Shown piece after piece: positions 52,736 to 62,294 of a DNA stretch of 64,000 nt. The translations under genes and the position numbers were made by a program. Within the stretch, counting starts at the first letter, position 1. Each line of letters starts with the position of its first letter. Source of the stretch: Haliscomenobacter sp040403615 (lineage in GTDB: Bacteria > Bacteroidota > Bacteroidia > Chitinophagales > Saprospiraceae); contig NZ_JBBAKG010000005.1 in the NCBI RefSeq assembly GCF_040403615.1, forward strand, positions 67,674-131,673. Direction: 5' to 3'. The notes below the pieces were generated by a model. The model worked only from the letters and a program-made list of their open reading frames with translations, searched no databases and was not told where the DNA came from.

Positions 52736-54001
52736 TCAAACTTGTTTTAGCTTAATTTCCCGCTCTACAAATAGTACCGTCATCAGCACCGATAGTACAA
52801 AATAGGCACCAACAAGGTACACCACCCATGCACCCCAATGCTGGGTTGCACCAAACCAATCGCCCCCCGCCTGATAAATCAAGTACAGCCCCAGGGCAGA
52901 TTTGAGGGCTTCAAAATACACCGCATATGGGTTGCGATCCATCAATTCGGTGTAGGCAAATATGGCCAAAAACAGGAATCCGCCGTAGTAAAAAATCCCA
53001 GGAGAACCGATGTTGGCCAGATTGGCAAAGAAATACACCAATAGGAAATAATTGAAAAACATCTGTATCCAACTCCAGGCAACCAGCGCTGAAGAGGCGG
53101 AGGTATCGTATTTGTCAAAATGGTACACATCCTTGATGTATTCCACCGGATATTGCTCGATCACATCAGCCGGGCGCCAACCCGTGGGCTTAAACCAAAT
53201 CCTGATTTTATCCCCCCAGTTGCGGGTATACCAGGCATCCTGAAGGAGCAACCAAAGGTGTTGGAAATTGATCTTGATGGGGTTCCAGGTGCGGACAGGT
53301 ATGGTTACACCGTAAACCGGCGGAGAAGCGGGCAACTCTTCCTGAAAAGTGCCAAACCATCGATCCCAGAGAATGAATACTTGTCCGTAGTTTTTGTCCA
53401 GGTATTCCGGGTTGATGGCGTGGTGCACGCGGTGATGAGAGGGCGTAACCAGAAAGTATTCCAGAAATCCCATCTTGCCAATGAGTTGGGTATGGTACCA
53501 ATATTGCAAAAACAAATGCAAGGGGCCAATCACGGCCACAACTTCTAACGGGACACCCAAAAGCGCCGCAGGTAAAAGGAGAATCGCGAAGTAATTGACA
53601 AAAGAAGATATGGATTGCCGCAAAGCACAGGAGAGGTTAAACTCCTCGCTGCTGTGGTGAATGACGTGGCGGTTCCACAAAAAGTTGATCTCATGCTCCC
53701 AACGGTGCACCCAATACCCTTGAAAATCAACCACTACAAATCCTATCAGGAATGCCCAAATCGAATTACCTGGCAAATGGATCAGGGCTACACGCTGCAC
53801 CAGCCATTGATAAGTGATGATGCTTACTCCAATGCCCAATACATCCTTTACCACATTGGTGATCCCGGAAGAAAAACTGGACACACTGTCCAAACCTCGG
53901 ATGACGTGGGCACCTCGGTACCATTCTACCACTTTTTCAATCAAAAAAAGGAGGACAAAGATTGGCATCACAATGTTGAGTATTGCGCCGTAAGCTTCCA
54001 T
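52736..54001 (-). CDS. Sterol desaturase/fatty acid hydroxylase-family membrane protein
   Basis: 421 residues from ATG 54001. Several membrane segments surround the di-iron histidine clusters: HRWEHE, NRHVIHHSSEEFN and SHHRVHHAINPEYLD. The WDRWFGTF segment is typical. The last 130 residues add further membrane segments (MFFYFLLVYFFANL-like and YFVLSVLMTVLFV), longer than the basic family. Related enzymes hydroxylate or desaturate lipids; here the substrate is unknown. It converges with the epimerase gene with an 18-base gap. Confidence 0.85.
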   Translation of the reverse strand: MEAYGAILNIVMPIFVLLFLIEKVVEWYRGAHVIRGLDSVSSFSSGITNVVKDVLGIGVSIITYQWLVQRVALIHLPGNSIWAFLIGFVVVDFQGYWVHRWEHEINFLWNRHVIHHSSEEFNLSCALRQSISSFVNYFAILLLPAALLGVPLEVVAVIGPLHLFLQYWYHTQLIGKMGFLEYFLVTPSHHRVHHAINPEYLDKNYGQVFILWDRWFGTFQEELPASPPVYGVTIPVRTWNPIKINFQHLWLLLQDAWYTRNWGDKIRIWFKPTGWRPADVIEQYPVEYIKDVYHFDKYDTSASSALVAWSWIQMFFNYFLLVYFFANLANIGSPGIFYYGGFLFLAIFAYTELMDRNPYAVYFEALKSALGLYLIYQAGGDWFGATQHWGAWVVYLVGAYFVLSVLMTVLFVEREIKLKQV

Positions 54002-54141
54002 TTGCGATCTGCTTGCCCATAGCAAATGAGGTCAAAACCCTGCAATTGCCCTGGAAGGTTAAAAATGCACCAATTTAGATATTTTTGTAATTATCAACGC
54101 AGAAAAATCTGCGTTGAATCTGCGTAAAAATCAATAATCCA

Positions 54142-54570
54142 TCATCGCTTCAACAAAAACTGAACCGCCAAATCATACCCCATCAAGCCACATCCCACAA
54201 TAATGCCTGCGGCTTTGGGCGAAATGTAGGAATGGTGCCGAAAATGCTCGCGGGCATGCACATTGGAGATGTGGACTTCTACCACCGGGGTTTTCACGCC
54301 AGCAATGGCATCGTGCAAGGCAATTGAAGTGTGCGTATACGCTCCGGCATTGAGTACGATCCCCAGATATTCGACATCGAACCCAACTTCATGAATTTTA
54401 TCCACCAAACTGCCTTCGTGATTGCTCTGAAAATAATCAATCGAAACTTCAGGGAATGCCTTTCTCAACAAGAGCAGGTAGTCTTCGAAAGTTTGACTGC
54501 CGTAAATTTCGGGTTCACGTTTTCCCAATAAATTCAAGTTGGGGCCATTGAGGATGAGTATTTTTTTCAT
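54142..54570 (-). CDS. aroQ: Type II 3-dehydroquinate dehydratase
   Basis: 142 residues from the ATG at 54570. Motifs: LILNGPNLNLLGKREPEIYG (catalytic Arg and Tyr), FQSNHEGSLVDKIH, LNAGAYTHTSIALHDAI and EVHISNVHAREHFRHHS. It converts 3-dehydroquinate to 3-dehydroshikimate in the shikimate pathway. The length is typical. It lies downstream of queE on the same strand, with a GGGGC-type element in between. Confidence 0.95.
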   Translation of the reverse strand: MKKILILNGPNLNLLGKREPEIYGSQTFEDYLLLLRKAFPEVSIDYFQSNHEGSLVDKIHEVGFDVEYLGIVLNAGAYTHTSIALHDAIAGVKTPVVEVHISNVHAREHFRHHSYISPKAAGIIVGCGLMGYDLAVQFLLKR

Positions 54571-54593
54571 TGTTGCCGTATTTGACTCACTTA

Positions 54594-54652
54594 GGGGCAA
54601 TAAAGATGATGATTTTTTTAGTTTGTTGTCCCAATTTTGTTTTTATTGCCTC
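54594..54652. repeat. GGGGC-type inverted repeat between queE and aroQ
   Basis: GGGGCAATAAA at 54594 pairs with TTTATTGCCTC ending 54652. Same family ends as 20064, 49623 and 51102. It may end queE transcription. Confidence 0.55.
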
Positions 54653-54699
54653 AAACCTACGTCACCCAAAATAGCAGGAAACAAACTATTTTCTAGCGC

Positions 54700-55335
54700 T
54701 TACGCAATCCCCAATATCTTGTGCGTTTGCAAGCTCAAACTCCACTTTGGATGCCGCAAGCAATACTCCAATGTCAAGCGCGTATGGTGCTTGACGTCAA
54801 CGCCATCCATGGGTTGGAGGTAGAAGTGATTAAAATGGAATCCTGCAAAGCGCTCTGGTTCTGCTCCCGCTTGGGGGTACACGAGTTTGAGCTCATGCCC
54901 GGTTTGAATCAGGATTTCGGTATTGGCTTTGGGGCTCATGCAGATCCAGTCCAATCCTGCTGGCGCTGCAATCGTGCCATTGGTTTCAACCGCCACCTCC
55001 AAGTCTCGCTGGTGAAAAGCTTCTATCAGGGGTTCATCCAATTGAAGGAGGGGTTCACCACCGGTACACACCACGTAAGGTTTTCCTACCTGAGGGTCCG
55101 GCCACATGCTGATCACCAGCTCTGCCAATTCCCCAGCGTTGTATTTGCCTCCATTTTCGCCATCAATACCCCAAAAATCGGTGTCGCAAAACTGGCAGAT
55201 GGCTTTGGCGCGGTCTTCCTCCCGACCCGACCAGAGGTTGCAGCCCGAAAAACGACAAAACACTGCCGGACGGCCCGATTGGGCGCCTTCCCCTTGCAGG
55301 GTATAAAATATTTCTTTGATTTTGTAAGTAGTCAT
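54700..55335 (-). CDS. queE: 7-carboxy-7-deazaguanine synthase
   Basis: 211 residues. It opens IKEIFYTLQGEGAQSGRPAV and has a CX14CX2C radical-SAM cluster motif (FSGCNLWSG, then ICQFCDTDF). GGEPLLQLDEPLIEAF, VAVETNGTIAAP and YLQPMDGVD are further family marks. QueE makes 7-carboxy-7-deazaguanine in queuosine synthesis. It is divergent from the arabinose operon with a 166-base gap up to the araB start. Confidence 0.95.
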   Translation of the reverse strand: MTTYKIKEIFYTLQGEGAQSGRPAVFCRFSGCNLWSGREEDRAKAICQFCDTDFWGIDGENGGKYNAGELAELVISMWPDPQVGKPYVVCTGGEPLLQLDEPLIEAFHQRDLEVAVETNGTIAAPAGLDWICMSPKANTEILIQTGHELKLVYPQAGAEPERFAGFHFNHFYLQPMDGVDVKHHTRLTLEYCLRHPKWSLSLQTHKILGIA

Positions 55336-55501
55336 GTCTTCAATTTGCGGTGCAAAGCTAAGGGGATTGATTTAATTTATCCAGTACCAATTCGAACTCC
55401 AAAAATTGATCTTTCTTTGGAAAAAAAAGCGACGGTATTGGTATTTAAATCTATAATTGTTACTTTCACTTTTATTATCGCAAGCCCTAAAGGAATTAGA
55501 G

Positions 55502-57166
55502 ATGAAACAATACGTACTCGGAGCAGATTTTGGTACCGATTCGGTGCGCGCTGTGCTGATTGATACGGCCAATGGTGCCGAGTTGGCCAGCGCGGTCAGT
55601 CACTACCCGCGTTGGAAAAAAGGCCTGTACTGCCAGCCTGCTCAAAATCAATTTCGCCAACATCCTCTTGATTATATCGAAAGCCTGGAAGACGCCATCA
55701 AGCACACCCTGGCCAAACTGCCGGATTTTGATCCGCATGCTGTGGTTGCCATTACCGTGGACACCACTGGCTCTACCCCAGTGGCAGTTGACCAAAGTGG
55801 TACCCCCTTGGCGTTGCTGCCCGATTTTGCCGAAAATCCAAATGGTATGTTCATCCTTTGGAAAGACCATACCGCCATTGCTGAAGCTGCCGAAATCAAC
55901 CACAAATCCCGCACCTGGGGTGGCCTTAATTATACCATGTACGAAGGCGGCATTTATTCTTCTGAGTGGTTTTGGGCAAAAATCATGCATACCGTACGCA
56001 GCGATGAACAGGTAAACCAGGCTGCCTATTCCTGGATGGAGCATTGCGACTGGATTACCCACCTCTTGATTGGAGGAACTGATGCCCTGGCTACCAAACG
56101 CAGTAGATGTGCAGCTGGCCACAAGGCCATGTGGCACGAATCCTGGGGTGGCTTGCCTTCCGAAGAATTTTTGACCCACCTGGAACCCAAACTGGCCGGA
56201 TTGCGCGATCGACTTTATACGGATACCTACACTGCTGATCAAGTTGCGGGAAAACTGTGTTCCGAATGGGCGCTACGCCTGGGTTTGCACCAAGACGTAG
56301 CGATCAGCGTAGGCACTTTTGATGCGCATGCTGGTGCTGTGGGCGGCGAGGCCGAAGCGTATACCTTGGTGAAAGTAATGGGGACCTCTACTTGCGACAT
56401 GCTGGTAGCGCCCCTCCACGAGGTACAAGACAAACTCGTACGTGGCATTTGCGGCCAGGTGGATGGCTCTATCGTACCCGGCATGATGGGAATGGAAGCG
56501 GGTCAATCTGCTTTCGGCGATTTGCTGGCCTGGTTCAAACAAGTGCTGATTTGGCCCATGCAGCAACTTTTACCCAAATCAGCGCTATTGGATGAGTCCA
56601 CCAAAACAGCTTTGCTGGAAGAACTCGAAGACCAACTCATCGCTGAGCTCAGTGCTGCCGCTGCTGCAATTCCCGTTGCTCAAACTGGCATCATCGCCCT
56701 CGATTGGGTCAACGGACGCCGCACCCCCGATGCAGATCAAAGCCTCAAAGGGGCAATCATGGGCTTGAACATGGGCTCAGATGCTCCGGCTATTTTTAAG
56801 GCGCTGGTGGAAGCCATTTGTTTTGGTTCTAAAAAAATTGTCGACCGTTTTGAGTCAGAAGGCATTCCCATCAAAGCCGTAGTGGGCATGGGTGGAGTAG
56901 CCAAAAAATCAGACCTGGTGATGCAAACGCTGGCAGATGTGCTGAATCGCCCCATCAAAATTGCCCGCTCGGAACAAGCTCCAGCCCTGGGTGCAGCCAT
57001 GTATGCCGCAGTCGCAGGGGGCATTTACCCGGATGTGGCCAGCGCGAGCAAGGCGATGGGCAATGGATTTGACAAAATTTACCAACCAATCCCTGCAAAT
57101 GCACTGCAATACGATAAGTTGTACGCAGCCTATGGCAAATTTGGAGATTTTGTGGAAGGAAAATAG
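55502..57166 (+). CDS. araB: Ribulokinase
   Basis: 554 residues from ATG 55502 (MKQYVLGADFGTDSVRAVLI), an FGGY-family ATP-binding start. Other marks: VAITVDTTGSTPVAVDQ, SRCAAGHKAMWHESWGG, MGTSTCDMLVAPL and AVVGMGGVAKKSDLVMQTLA. It phosphorylates L-ribulose to ribulose-5-phosphate. First gene of the ara operon, followed by araD after 15 bases. A near-match -7 box (TATAATTG) is at 55452. The convergent Nudix regulator is the likely controller. Confidence 0.96.
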   Translation: MKQYVLGADFGTDSVRAVLIDTANGAELASAVSHYPRWKKGLYCQPAQNQFRQHPLDYIESLEDAIKHTLAKLPDFDPHAVVAITVDTTGSTPVAVDQSGTPLALLPDFAENPNGMFILWKDHTAIAEAAEINHKSRTWGGLNYTMYEGGIYSSEWFWAKIMHTVRSDEQVNQAAYSWMEHCDWITHLLIGGTDALATKRSRCAAGHKAMWHESWGGLPSEEFLTHLEPKLAGLRDRLYTDTYTADQVAGKLCSEWALRLGLHQDVAISVGTFDAHAGAVGGEAEAYTLVKVMGTSTCDMLVAPLHEVQDKLVRGICGQVDGSIVPGMMGMEAGQSAFGDLLAWFKQVLIWPMQQLLPKSALLDESTKTALLEELEDQLIAELSAAAAAIPVAQTGIIALDWVNGRRTPDADQSLKGAIMGLNMGSDAPAIFKALVEAICFGSKKIVDRFESEGIPIKAVVGMGGVAKKSDLVMQTLADVLNRPIKIARSEQAPALGAAMYAAVAGGIYPDVASASKAMGNGFDKIYQPIPANALQYDKLYAAYGKFGDFVEGK

Positions 57167-57181
57167 AAAAAAAGAAACAGT

Positions 57182-57883
57182 ATGATCAGTCCTTATCAAC
57201 ACCTCAAAGAAGCCTGTTACGAAGCCAATATGCAGTTGCCCCAATTGGGTCTGGTGCTTTTCACTTTTGGCAATGCCAGCGTGGTGGATCGGGCGGCGGG
57301 CGTTTTTGCCATCAAACCCAGTGGAGTGCCTTATGCAACCTTGCGCGCCGAAGACATCGTAATCCTCGACTTTGAAGCCAATGTGGTCGAAGGCAACAAA
57401 CGCCCTTCTTCAGATACCAAAACCCACGCGGTGTTGTACAAGCATTGGGACAAAATCGGCGGCATCGTACACACCCATTCTACTTATGCCACTGCCTGGG
57501 CACAAACTCAGTTGGACATTCCCATCCTGGGCACTACCCACGCGGATCACCTCACCGTAGATGTACCCTGCGCACCGCCTATGGATGATGCCATGATCCA
57601 GGGCAATTATGAGTATGAAACGGGATTTCAGATCATCAATGATTTTAAACGCCGCAGTCACAGCTATGAAGAGGTAGAAATGATCCTGGTGGGCAATCAT
57701 GCGCCGTTTACCTGGGGCAAAACCGTGGAGAAAGCAGTGTACAACAGTGCTGTACTGGAGGAAGTAGCCCGCATGGCCTACCTCAGCGTCACCATTCGTC
57801 CCGATGTGCCCCGCTTAAAGGAGGCATTGATTCAAAAACATTACCAACGAAAACACGGAACAGGCGCCTATTATGGACAATAA
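57182..57883 (+). CDS. araD: L-ribulose-5-phosphate 4-epimerase
   Basis: 233 residues, class II aldolase fold: FTFGNASVVDRAAGVFAIKP, PSGVPY, DTKTHAVLYKHW, HTHSTYATAWAQ (zinc His residues) and a third ligand in GNHAPFTWGK. It turns ribulose-5-phosphate into xylulose-5-phosphate. Length and motifs are normal. Between it and araA is a 187-base gap filled by the inverted repeat. Confidence 0.96.
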   Translation: MISPYQHLKEACYEANMQLPQLGLVLFTFGNASVVDRAAGVFAIKPSGVPYATLRAEDIVILDFEANVVEGNKRPSSDTKTHAVLYKHWDKIGGIVHTHSTYATAWAQTQLDIPILGTTHADHLTVDVPCAPPMDDAMIQGNYEYETGFQIINDFKRRSHSYEEVEMILVGNHAPFTWGKTVEKAVYNSAVLEEVARMAYLSVTIRPDVPRLKEALIQKHYQRKHGTGAYYGQ

Positions 57884-58040
57884 GTAGTTGTCCACATTAA
57901 ATCAATCATTTTGAAGGGCTATTTTTTCCTCATCCTTCGTTAAAAAGCCTCGCCGATGCCCTGCATCGCCTACGTTTTTTGCCTCGGCTGCGAAAAAAAT
58001 AGCCGCTTCAAAAGTGATCATTTAATGTGGACAACTACTT
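57882..58040. repeat. 159-bp MITE-like inverted repeat inside the ara operon
   Basis: Outer arms (AAGTAGTTGTCCACATTAAAT, 21 bases perfect) are followed by a further near-complementary stretch (TTTTGAAG, GGCTATTTTTT) and a central hairpin GATGCCCTGCATC. The element starts in the last two bases of the araD stop codon and ends 30 bases before araA. Confidence 0.75.
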
Positions 58041-58070
58041 AACCCTGCGGGCCGCCCCAACATTCAAAAT

Positions 58071-59567
58071 ATGATTCAACTCAACAACCTCGAAGCCTGG
58101 TTCGTCACCGGAAGTCAACACCTTTACGGCCCAGAAACCCTCAAACAGGTCGCACAGAACGCAGAAATCATTGCCAAAGCATTGGATGCATCGGCGCACT
58201 TGCCTGTCAAGATTGTATTCAAACCCATCGTAGTGGGCCCAGAAGAAATCACCAAACTGGTGATCGAAGCCAACTCTAATCCACAGTGCATCGGTCTCAT
58301 TTGCTGGATGCATACCTTTTCGCCAGCCAAAATGTGGATCAATGGCTTGAAGATTTTGCGCAAACCGCTCGCCCACTTGCATACCCAGTTCAACCAGGAC
58401 ATTCCTTGGTCGAGCATCGACATGGATTTTATGAACCTGAATCAGTCGGCGCATGGCGACCGCGAGTTTGGGTTCATTGGTGCACGGATGCGCCTCAGCC
58501 GCAAGGTGGTGGTGGGCCACTGGCAAGATCCCGAGGTACACGAACGCCTGGGCGTATGGAGCAGAGTTGCGGCAGCCTGGAACGATTGGCAAGGCGGCAA
58601 GTTTGTGCGCTTTGGCGACAACATGCGCCAGGTAGCCGTCACTGAAGGCGACAAAGTAGAGGCCGAAATCAAGTTTGGTTATTCCGTGAATACCCACGGC
58701 ATTGGTGATTTGGTGCAGGTGATCAACGCGGTGAGCGAAGGGGAGATCAATGGATTGATTGAAGAATACGAGGCAAGCTATACGCTATCCGCAAGTTTGC
58801 AAAAAGGAGGTGCACAGCGCAGTTCATTGGTAGAAGCAGCGCGGATCGAAGTCGGGATGCGTACATTTTTGCAGGAAGGCAATTTTAAAGGATTCACCGA
58901 CACCTTTGAAGATTTGCACGGCATGGCTCAATTGCCGGGTATAGCATCTCAACGCCTGATGGCAGCTGGCTACGGTTTTGGGGGCGAAGGCGACTGGAAA
59001 ACCGCAGCCCTGGTTCGTGCCATGAAGGTGATGGCGGCGGGTTTGCCCGGTGGTAACTCGTTTATGGAAGACTATACCTACCATTTTCAGCCCAACAACA
59101 TGCAAGTCCTGGGTGCGCACATGTTGGAAATTTGTCCTTCCATTGCCGCTCAAAAACCAAGTTGTGAGGTACACCCATTGGGCATTGGCGGCAAAGCTGA
59201 TCCTGTGCGCTTGGTGTTCAACGTTGCGGCGGGTGCTGCGCTCAATGCCTCCATTGTGGACATGGGCAACCGGTTCCGGCTCATTGTCAATGAGGTTGAA
59301 GCGGTTGAACCAACCGAAGAGCTGCCCAACCTGCCGGTAGCCCGGGTGCTTTGGAAAGTGAAACCCGATTTGAAAACTGGCGCAGCAGCCTGGATTCTGG
59401 CAGGGGGAGCGCACCACACTTGTTACAGCCAAAACCTGAGTACGGAATACCTGGCCGATTTTGCTGAAATCGCTGGAATTGAGTACCTATTGATCAATGA
59501 ACGCACCAATTTGTACGATTTCAAGAATGAATTGCGCTGGAATGAAGTTTATTTTGGTCACCGTTAA
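58071..59567 (+). CDS. araA: L-arabinose isomerase
   Basis: 498 residues. WFVTGSQHLYGPETL at the start, then CWMHTFSPAKMWI, HLHTQFN, DMDFMNLNQSAHGDREFG, MSYGFGGEGDWKTAA-like (here AAGYGFGGEGDWKTAAL) and LGAHMLEICP with the His and Glu metal ligands. It isomerises L-arabinose to L-ribulose. Normal length. Followed by the transporter after 121 bases that include an element of the 31653 type. Confidence 0.96.
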   Translation: MIQLNNLEAWFVTGSQHLYGPETLKQVAQNAEIIAKALDASAHLPVKIVFKPIVVGPEEITKLVIEANSNPQCIGLICWMHTFSPAKMWINGLKILRKPLAHLHTQFNQDIPWSSIDMDFMNLNQSAHGDREFGFIGARMRLSRKVVVGHWQDPEVHERLGVWSRVAAAWNDWQGGKFVRFGDNMRQVAVTEGDKVEAEIKFGYSVNTHGIGDLVQVINAVSEGEINGLIEEYEASYTLSASLQKGGAQRSSLVEAARIEVGMRTFLQEGNFKGFTDTFEDLHGMAQLPGIASQRLMAAGYGFGGEGDWKTAALVRAMKVMAAGLPGGNSFMEDYTYHFQPNNMQVLGAHMLEICPSIAAQKPSCEVHPLGIGGKADPVRLVFNVAAGAALNASIVDMGNRFRLIVNEVEAVEPTEELPNLPVARVLWKVKPDLKTGAAAWILAGGAHHTCYSQNLSTEYLADFAEIAGIEYLLINERTNLYDFKNELRWNEVYFGHR

Positions 59568-59597
59568 CCCAAACTTATTATTTTAGCGCCTTTGTAT

Positions 59598-59652
59598 GAC
59601 GCAAAAAATTACTTCCCGATTTTTTTAGAGGGAAGTTAATTTTTCTACGTTA
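59598..59652 (+). repeat. Shortened 31653-type element between araA and the transporter
   Basis: Its first 28 bases (from GACGCAAAAAATTACTTCC) are identical to the left end of the 31653 element; the right end follows directly, and ACTTCCC/GGGAAGT form a small hairpin. The central stem-loop is absent. No terminator U-run beyond the element is certain. Confidence 0.65.
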
Positions 59653-59688
59653 CCACATAAATTTTAAACATCTAAAACATTCAGATCG

Positions 59689-61386
59689 ATGCAAAATCTA
59701 CAAATGATAGATTACTGGGTTTTCCTGGCTTATTTCCTGCTGGTTGCCAGTTACGGATATTGGGTATACAACCGCAAAAAGAAAACGGAGACCACTACCA
59801 CCGATTTTTTTCTGGCGGAAGGATCACTGACCTGGTGGGCCATCGGCGCTTCCTTGATTGCGTCCAACATCTCTGCCGAGCAGTTTATTGGCATGTCGGG
59901 CAATGGATTTTTTGTGGGGATAGCCGTGGCAGCCTATGAGTGGCTTGCAGCGATCGCACTGATTATCGTAGCGGTGTTCTTCATGCCGATTTACCTGAAG
60001 AACCACATTTATACCATGCCACAGTTTCTCAAAACCCGTTACAATGAAACGGTGAGCATGATTATGACTGTCTTTTGGTTGTTTCTGTACATTTTTGTCA
60101 ACCTGACTTCCATTCTGTTTTTGGGTGCACTGGCCATCAACAACCTAATTGGGGGCGACCATTTCCACATTATTATGGTAGGGCTGGCTGCTTTTGCCCT
60201 GGTCATCACCATTGGTGGAATGAAGGTAATCGGGTATACAGACGTTTTGCAAGTACTCGTACTGATCATTGGGGGCTTGGCTACAACTTGGTTGGCGCTG
60301 GATATGGTGAGCGTCAAGTTTGGCATGGGCCACAACATTTTTTCAGGCTTCAACCTCTTGATGGAAAAAGCCGACGATCACTTCCACATGATCCTGGCCA
60401 AACCAACCGTCGACTCTTCACAAGAATACATCAACAAATACTTGCTGTTGCCGGGTATCGCCATGTACGCTGCGGGTCAATGGATTGTGAACCTCAACTA
60501 CTGGGGTTGCAACCAGTACATTACCCAACGGGCCTTGGGTGCCGATCTCAACACGGCACGTACAGGAATCCTGTTTGCCGGATTTTTGAAGTTGATGATG
60601 CCGATTATTGTGATGTTGCCGGGTATTGCCGCTTATGTGTTGTACCAAAACGGTGCATTGCAGGATCAAATGGCTCCAGGTGGAAAATTCCTGGCCGACA
60701 ATGCCTATTCAGCTATCCTGACTTTCTTGCCTACTGGTTTGAAAGGTTTATCAATGGCCGCACTTACGGCAGCAATTGTAGCTTCTTTGGCGGGCAAAGC
60801 CAACAGCATTTCTACCATTTTCACGTTGGACATTTACCGCAAGTACATCGATAAAGAAGCCGACGACCGCAAGTTGGTTTGGGTGGGCCGCATGGCGATT
60901 GTTGCCTCTATGGTACTGGCAATTGCCCTAACCTGGAATGACCTATTGGGCATTGGTGGAGCGGGTGGTTTTACCTTTATCCAAAAATACACCGGCTTTA
61001 TCAGTCCGGGCGTATTTGCCATCTTCATTTTGGGTATGTTCTGGAAGCGTACCACTGGTGCCGCAGCGGTAGCCGGGGTATTGGTGGGCTTTGTGTTGTC
61101 GGTATTCTTCAATGAGTACGCGCCAGAGGTAATGGGCAATCATACATTCCTCTACACAGCATACCCGGATGGAAACGGTGGTTTCGAGATTCCTTTCCTG
61201 ATTTGTATGGGTCTGGCCTTTGGATTTACGATCCTAGTGATGGTGGTTATGAGCTTGTTTGGACCTAAAGTCAATCCAAAAGCATTCGAACTGGATACAG
61301 CGATGTTCAAGGTATCACCTGGTATTTTGGTGATGATTGTGACTACGCTATTGATCATTACCGCGATTTACGTCAAATTCTGGTAG
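59689..61386 (+). CDS. Sodium:solute symporter, likely for arabinose
   Basis: 565 residues with about 14 membrane segments. SSS/SGLT-type motifs: FFLAEGSLTWWAIGASLIAS, SNISAEQFIGMSGNGF, the LATTWLALD segment and SLAGKANSISTIFTLDIYRK with the Na2-site serine region. Sugar symporters of this family use the sodium gradient. Position right after araA and next to the regulator makes L-arabinose or an arabinose oligomer the best guess. Confidence 0.9.
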   Translation: MQNLQMIDYWVFLAYFLLVASYGYWVYNRKKKTETTTTDFFLAEGSLTWWAIGASLIASNISAEQFIGMSGNGFFVGIAVAAYEWLAAIALIIVAVFFMPIYLKNHIYTMPQFLKTRYNETVSMIMTVFWLFLYIFVNLTSILFLGALAINNLIGGDHFHIIMVGLAAFALVITIGGMKVIGYTDVLQVLVLIIGGLATTWLALDMVSVKFGMGHNIFSGFNLLMEKADDHFHMILAKPTVDSSQEYINKYLLLPGIAMYAAGQWIVNLNYWGCNQYITQRALGADLNTARTGILFAGFLKLMMPIIVMLPGIAAYVLYQNGALQDQMAPGGKFLADNAYSAILTFLPTGLKGLSMAALTAAIVASLAGKANSISTIFTLDIYRKYIDKEADDRKLVWVGRMAIVASMVLAIALTWNDLLGIGGAGGFTFIQKYTGFISPGVFAIFILGMFWKRTTGAAAVAGVLVGFVLSVFFNEYAPEVMGNHTFLYTAYPDGNGGFEIPFLICMGLAFGFTILVMVVMSLFGPKVNPKAFELDTAMFKVSPGILVMIVTTLLIITAIYVKFW

Positions 61387-61395
61387 TGAATTATT

Positions 61396-61445
61396 GGTTC
61401 AGGATCATAAGTTAGCTCTTAACCTATGATCCTGAATCCCTTTTC
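61396..61445. terminator. Bidirectional terminator between symporter and Nudix regulator
   Basis: GGTTCAGGATCATAAGTT 61396-61413 pairs with 61421-61438 (AACCTATGATCCTGAATC). It lies over the end of the convergent regulator gene. Confidence 0.75.
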
Positions 61446-62114
61446 TTTTACATTGTCGTAACTGGCTTGATCGAAGGAATACAAGTACGAGCCCTTCTTG
61501 GATTCTCCGCGCAGTTTCTCATTGGTTTTGACCAAAATGCCCAGCGAGAGGATTTTTTTGCTGAAATTGCCAACATCAAATTCACGCTCATAAATGGCTT
61601 CATAGAGGTTGAGCAATTGCATCATGGTGAATTTTTCGGGCAACAATTCAAACCCAATCGGTTGGTATCCAGCTCTTCTGCGCAATCTGCTGAGTGCTGC
61701 TTCAATCATTTGTTCGTGGTCAAAAATGAGTTCGGGTCTTTGTTGTACAGGAAACCAATGGGCATCGTGGCTATTCCCCAAGGCTTCGTCGTAATCTTCG
61801 ATTTTGATGAGGGCATAAAAACAAACCGAGAGTACCCGCTCAACGGGATCACGGTCAACATCGCCAAAAACGTAGACTTGTTCCAGGTAAATGTCTTGTA
61901 GTCCTGTCAACTGGTACAAAATGCGCTTGGCTCCATCACTTAAGCTTTCATTGATGCTGAGAAAGCCCCCCATCAATGACCAATTGCCTTGGGCTGGTTC
62001 AAAGTTCCGGTGTATCAATAGAAGTTTGAGCTCATTTTGGTCAAATCCAAAAACAATGCAATCGATGGCTACTTTAAAAGCATCGGCTTGGTAGGTGAAA
62101 GGCGCTTCGGTCAT
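61419..62114 (-). CDS. Nudix-domain transcriptional regulator of arabinose genes (AraR-like)
   Basis: 231 residues. N-terminal Nudix-fold domain (VAIDCIVFGFDQNELKLLLI, then GGFLSINESLSDGAKRIL) in which the catalytic REUXEEXGU residues are replaced (KRILYQLTG), so hydrolysis is unlikely. The C-terminus is a winged helix (LYEAIYEREFDVGNFSKKIL, then LGILVKTNEK). This is the architecture of NrtR-like regulators, including the Bacteroides arabinose regulator AraR. It is convergent with the ara genes and should bind near araB in response to arabinose. Confidence 0.88.
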   Translation of the reverse strand: MTEAPFTYQADAFKVAIDCIVFGFDQNELKLLLIHRNFEPAQGNWSLMGGFLSINESLSDGAKRILYQLTGLQDIYLEQVYVFGDVDRDPVERVLSVCFYALIKIEDYDEALGNSHDAHWFPVQQRPELIFDHEQMIEAALSRLRRRAGYQPIGFELLPEKFTMMQLLNLYEAIYEREFDVGNFSKKILSLGILVKTNEKLRGESKKGSYLYSFDQASYDNVKEKGFRIIG

Positions 62115-62294
62115 GTACTCGTGGTTCTTTTAAAGCGACTAAATTAAGCAAATACTTGGTATATTTAGATGAGCTTGATAGAACATTGGTTTTCTTATCG
62201 ACAATCAAATTCGGAACAGCCAACCCCAAGCAGTATTTCATTGTATGGGTTAACAATACCATTGCACAGCATTCATGCGGTAAATAGCTAAAGT

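Noticed and set aside
54721..55563. 280-codon open frame on the plus strand
   Set aside because: Antisense to queE and running into the araB start; queE has a full radical-SAM motif.
55496..56242. 248-codon open frame on the minus strand
   Set aside because: Antisense to araB.
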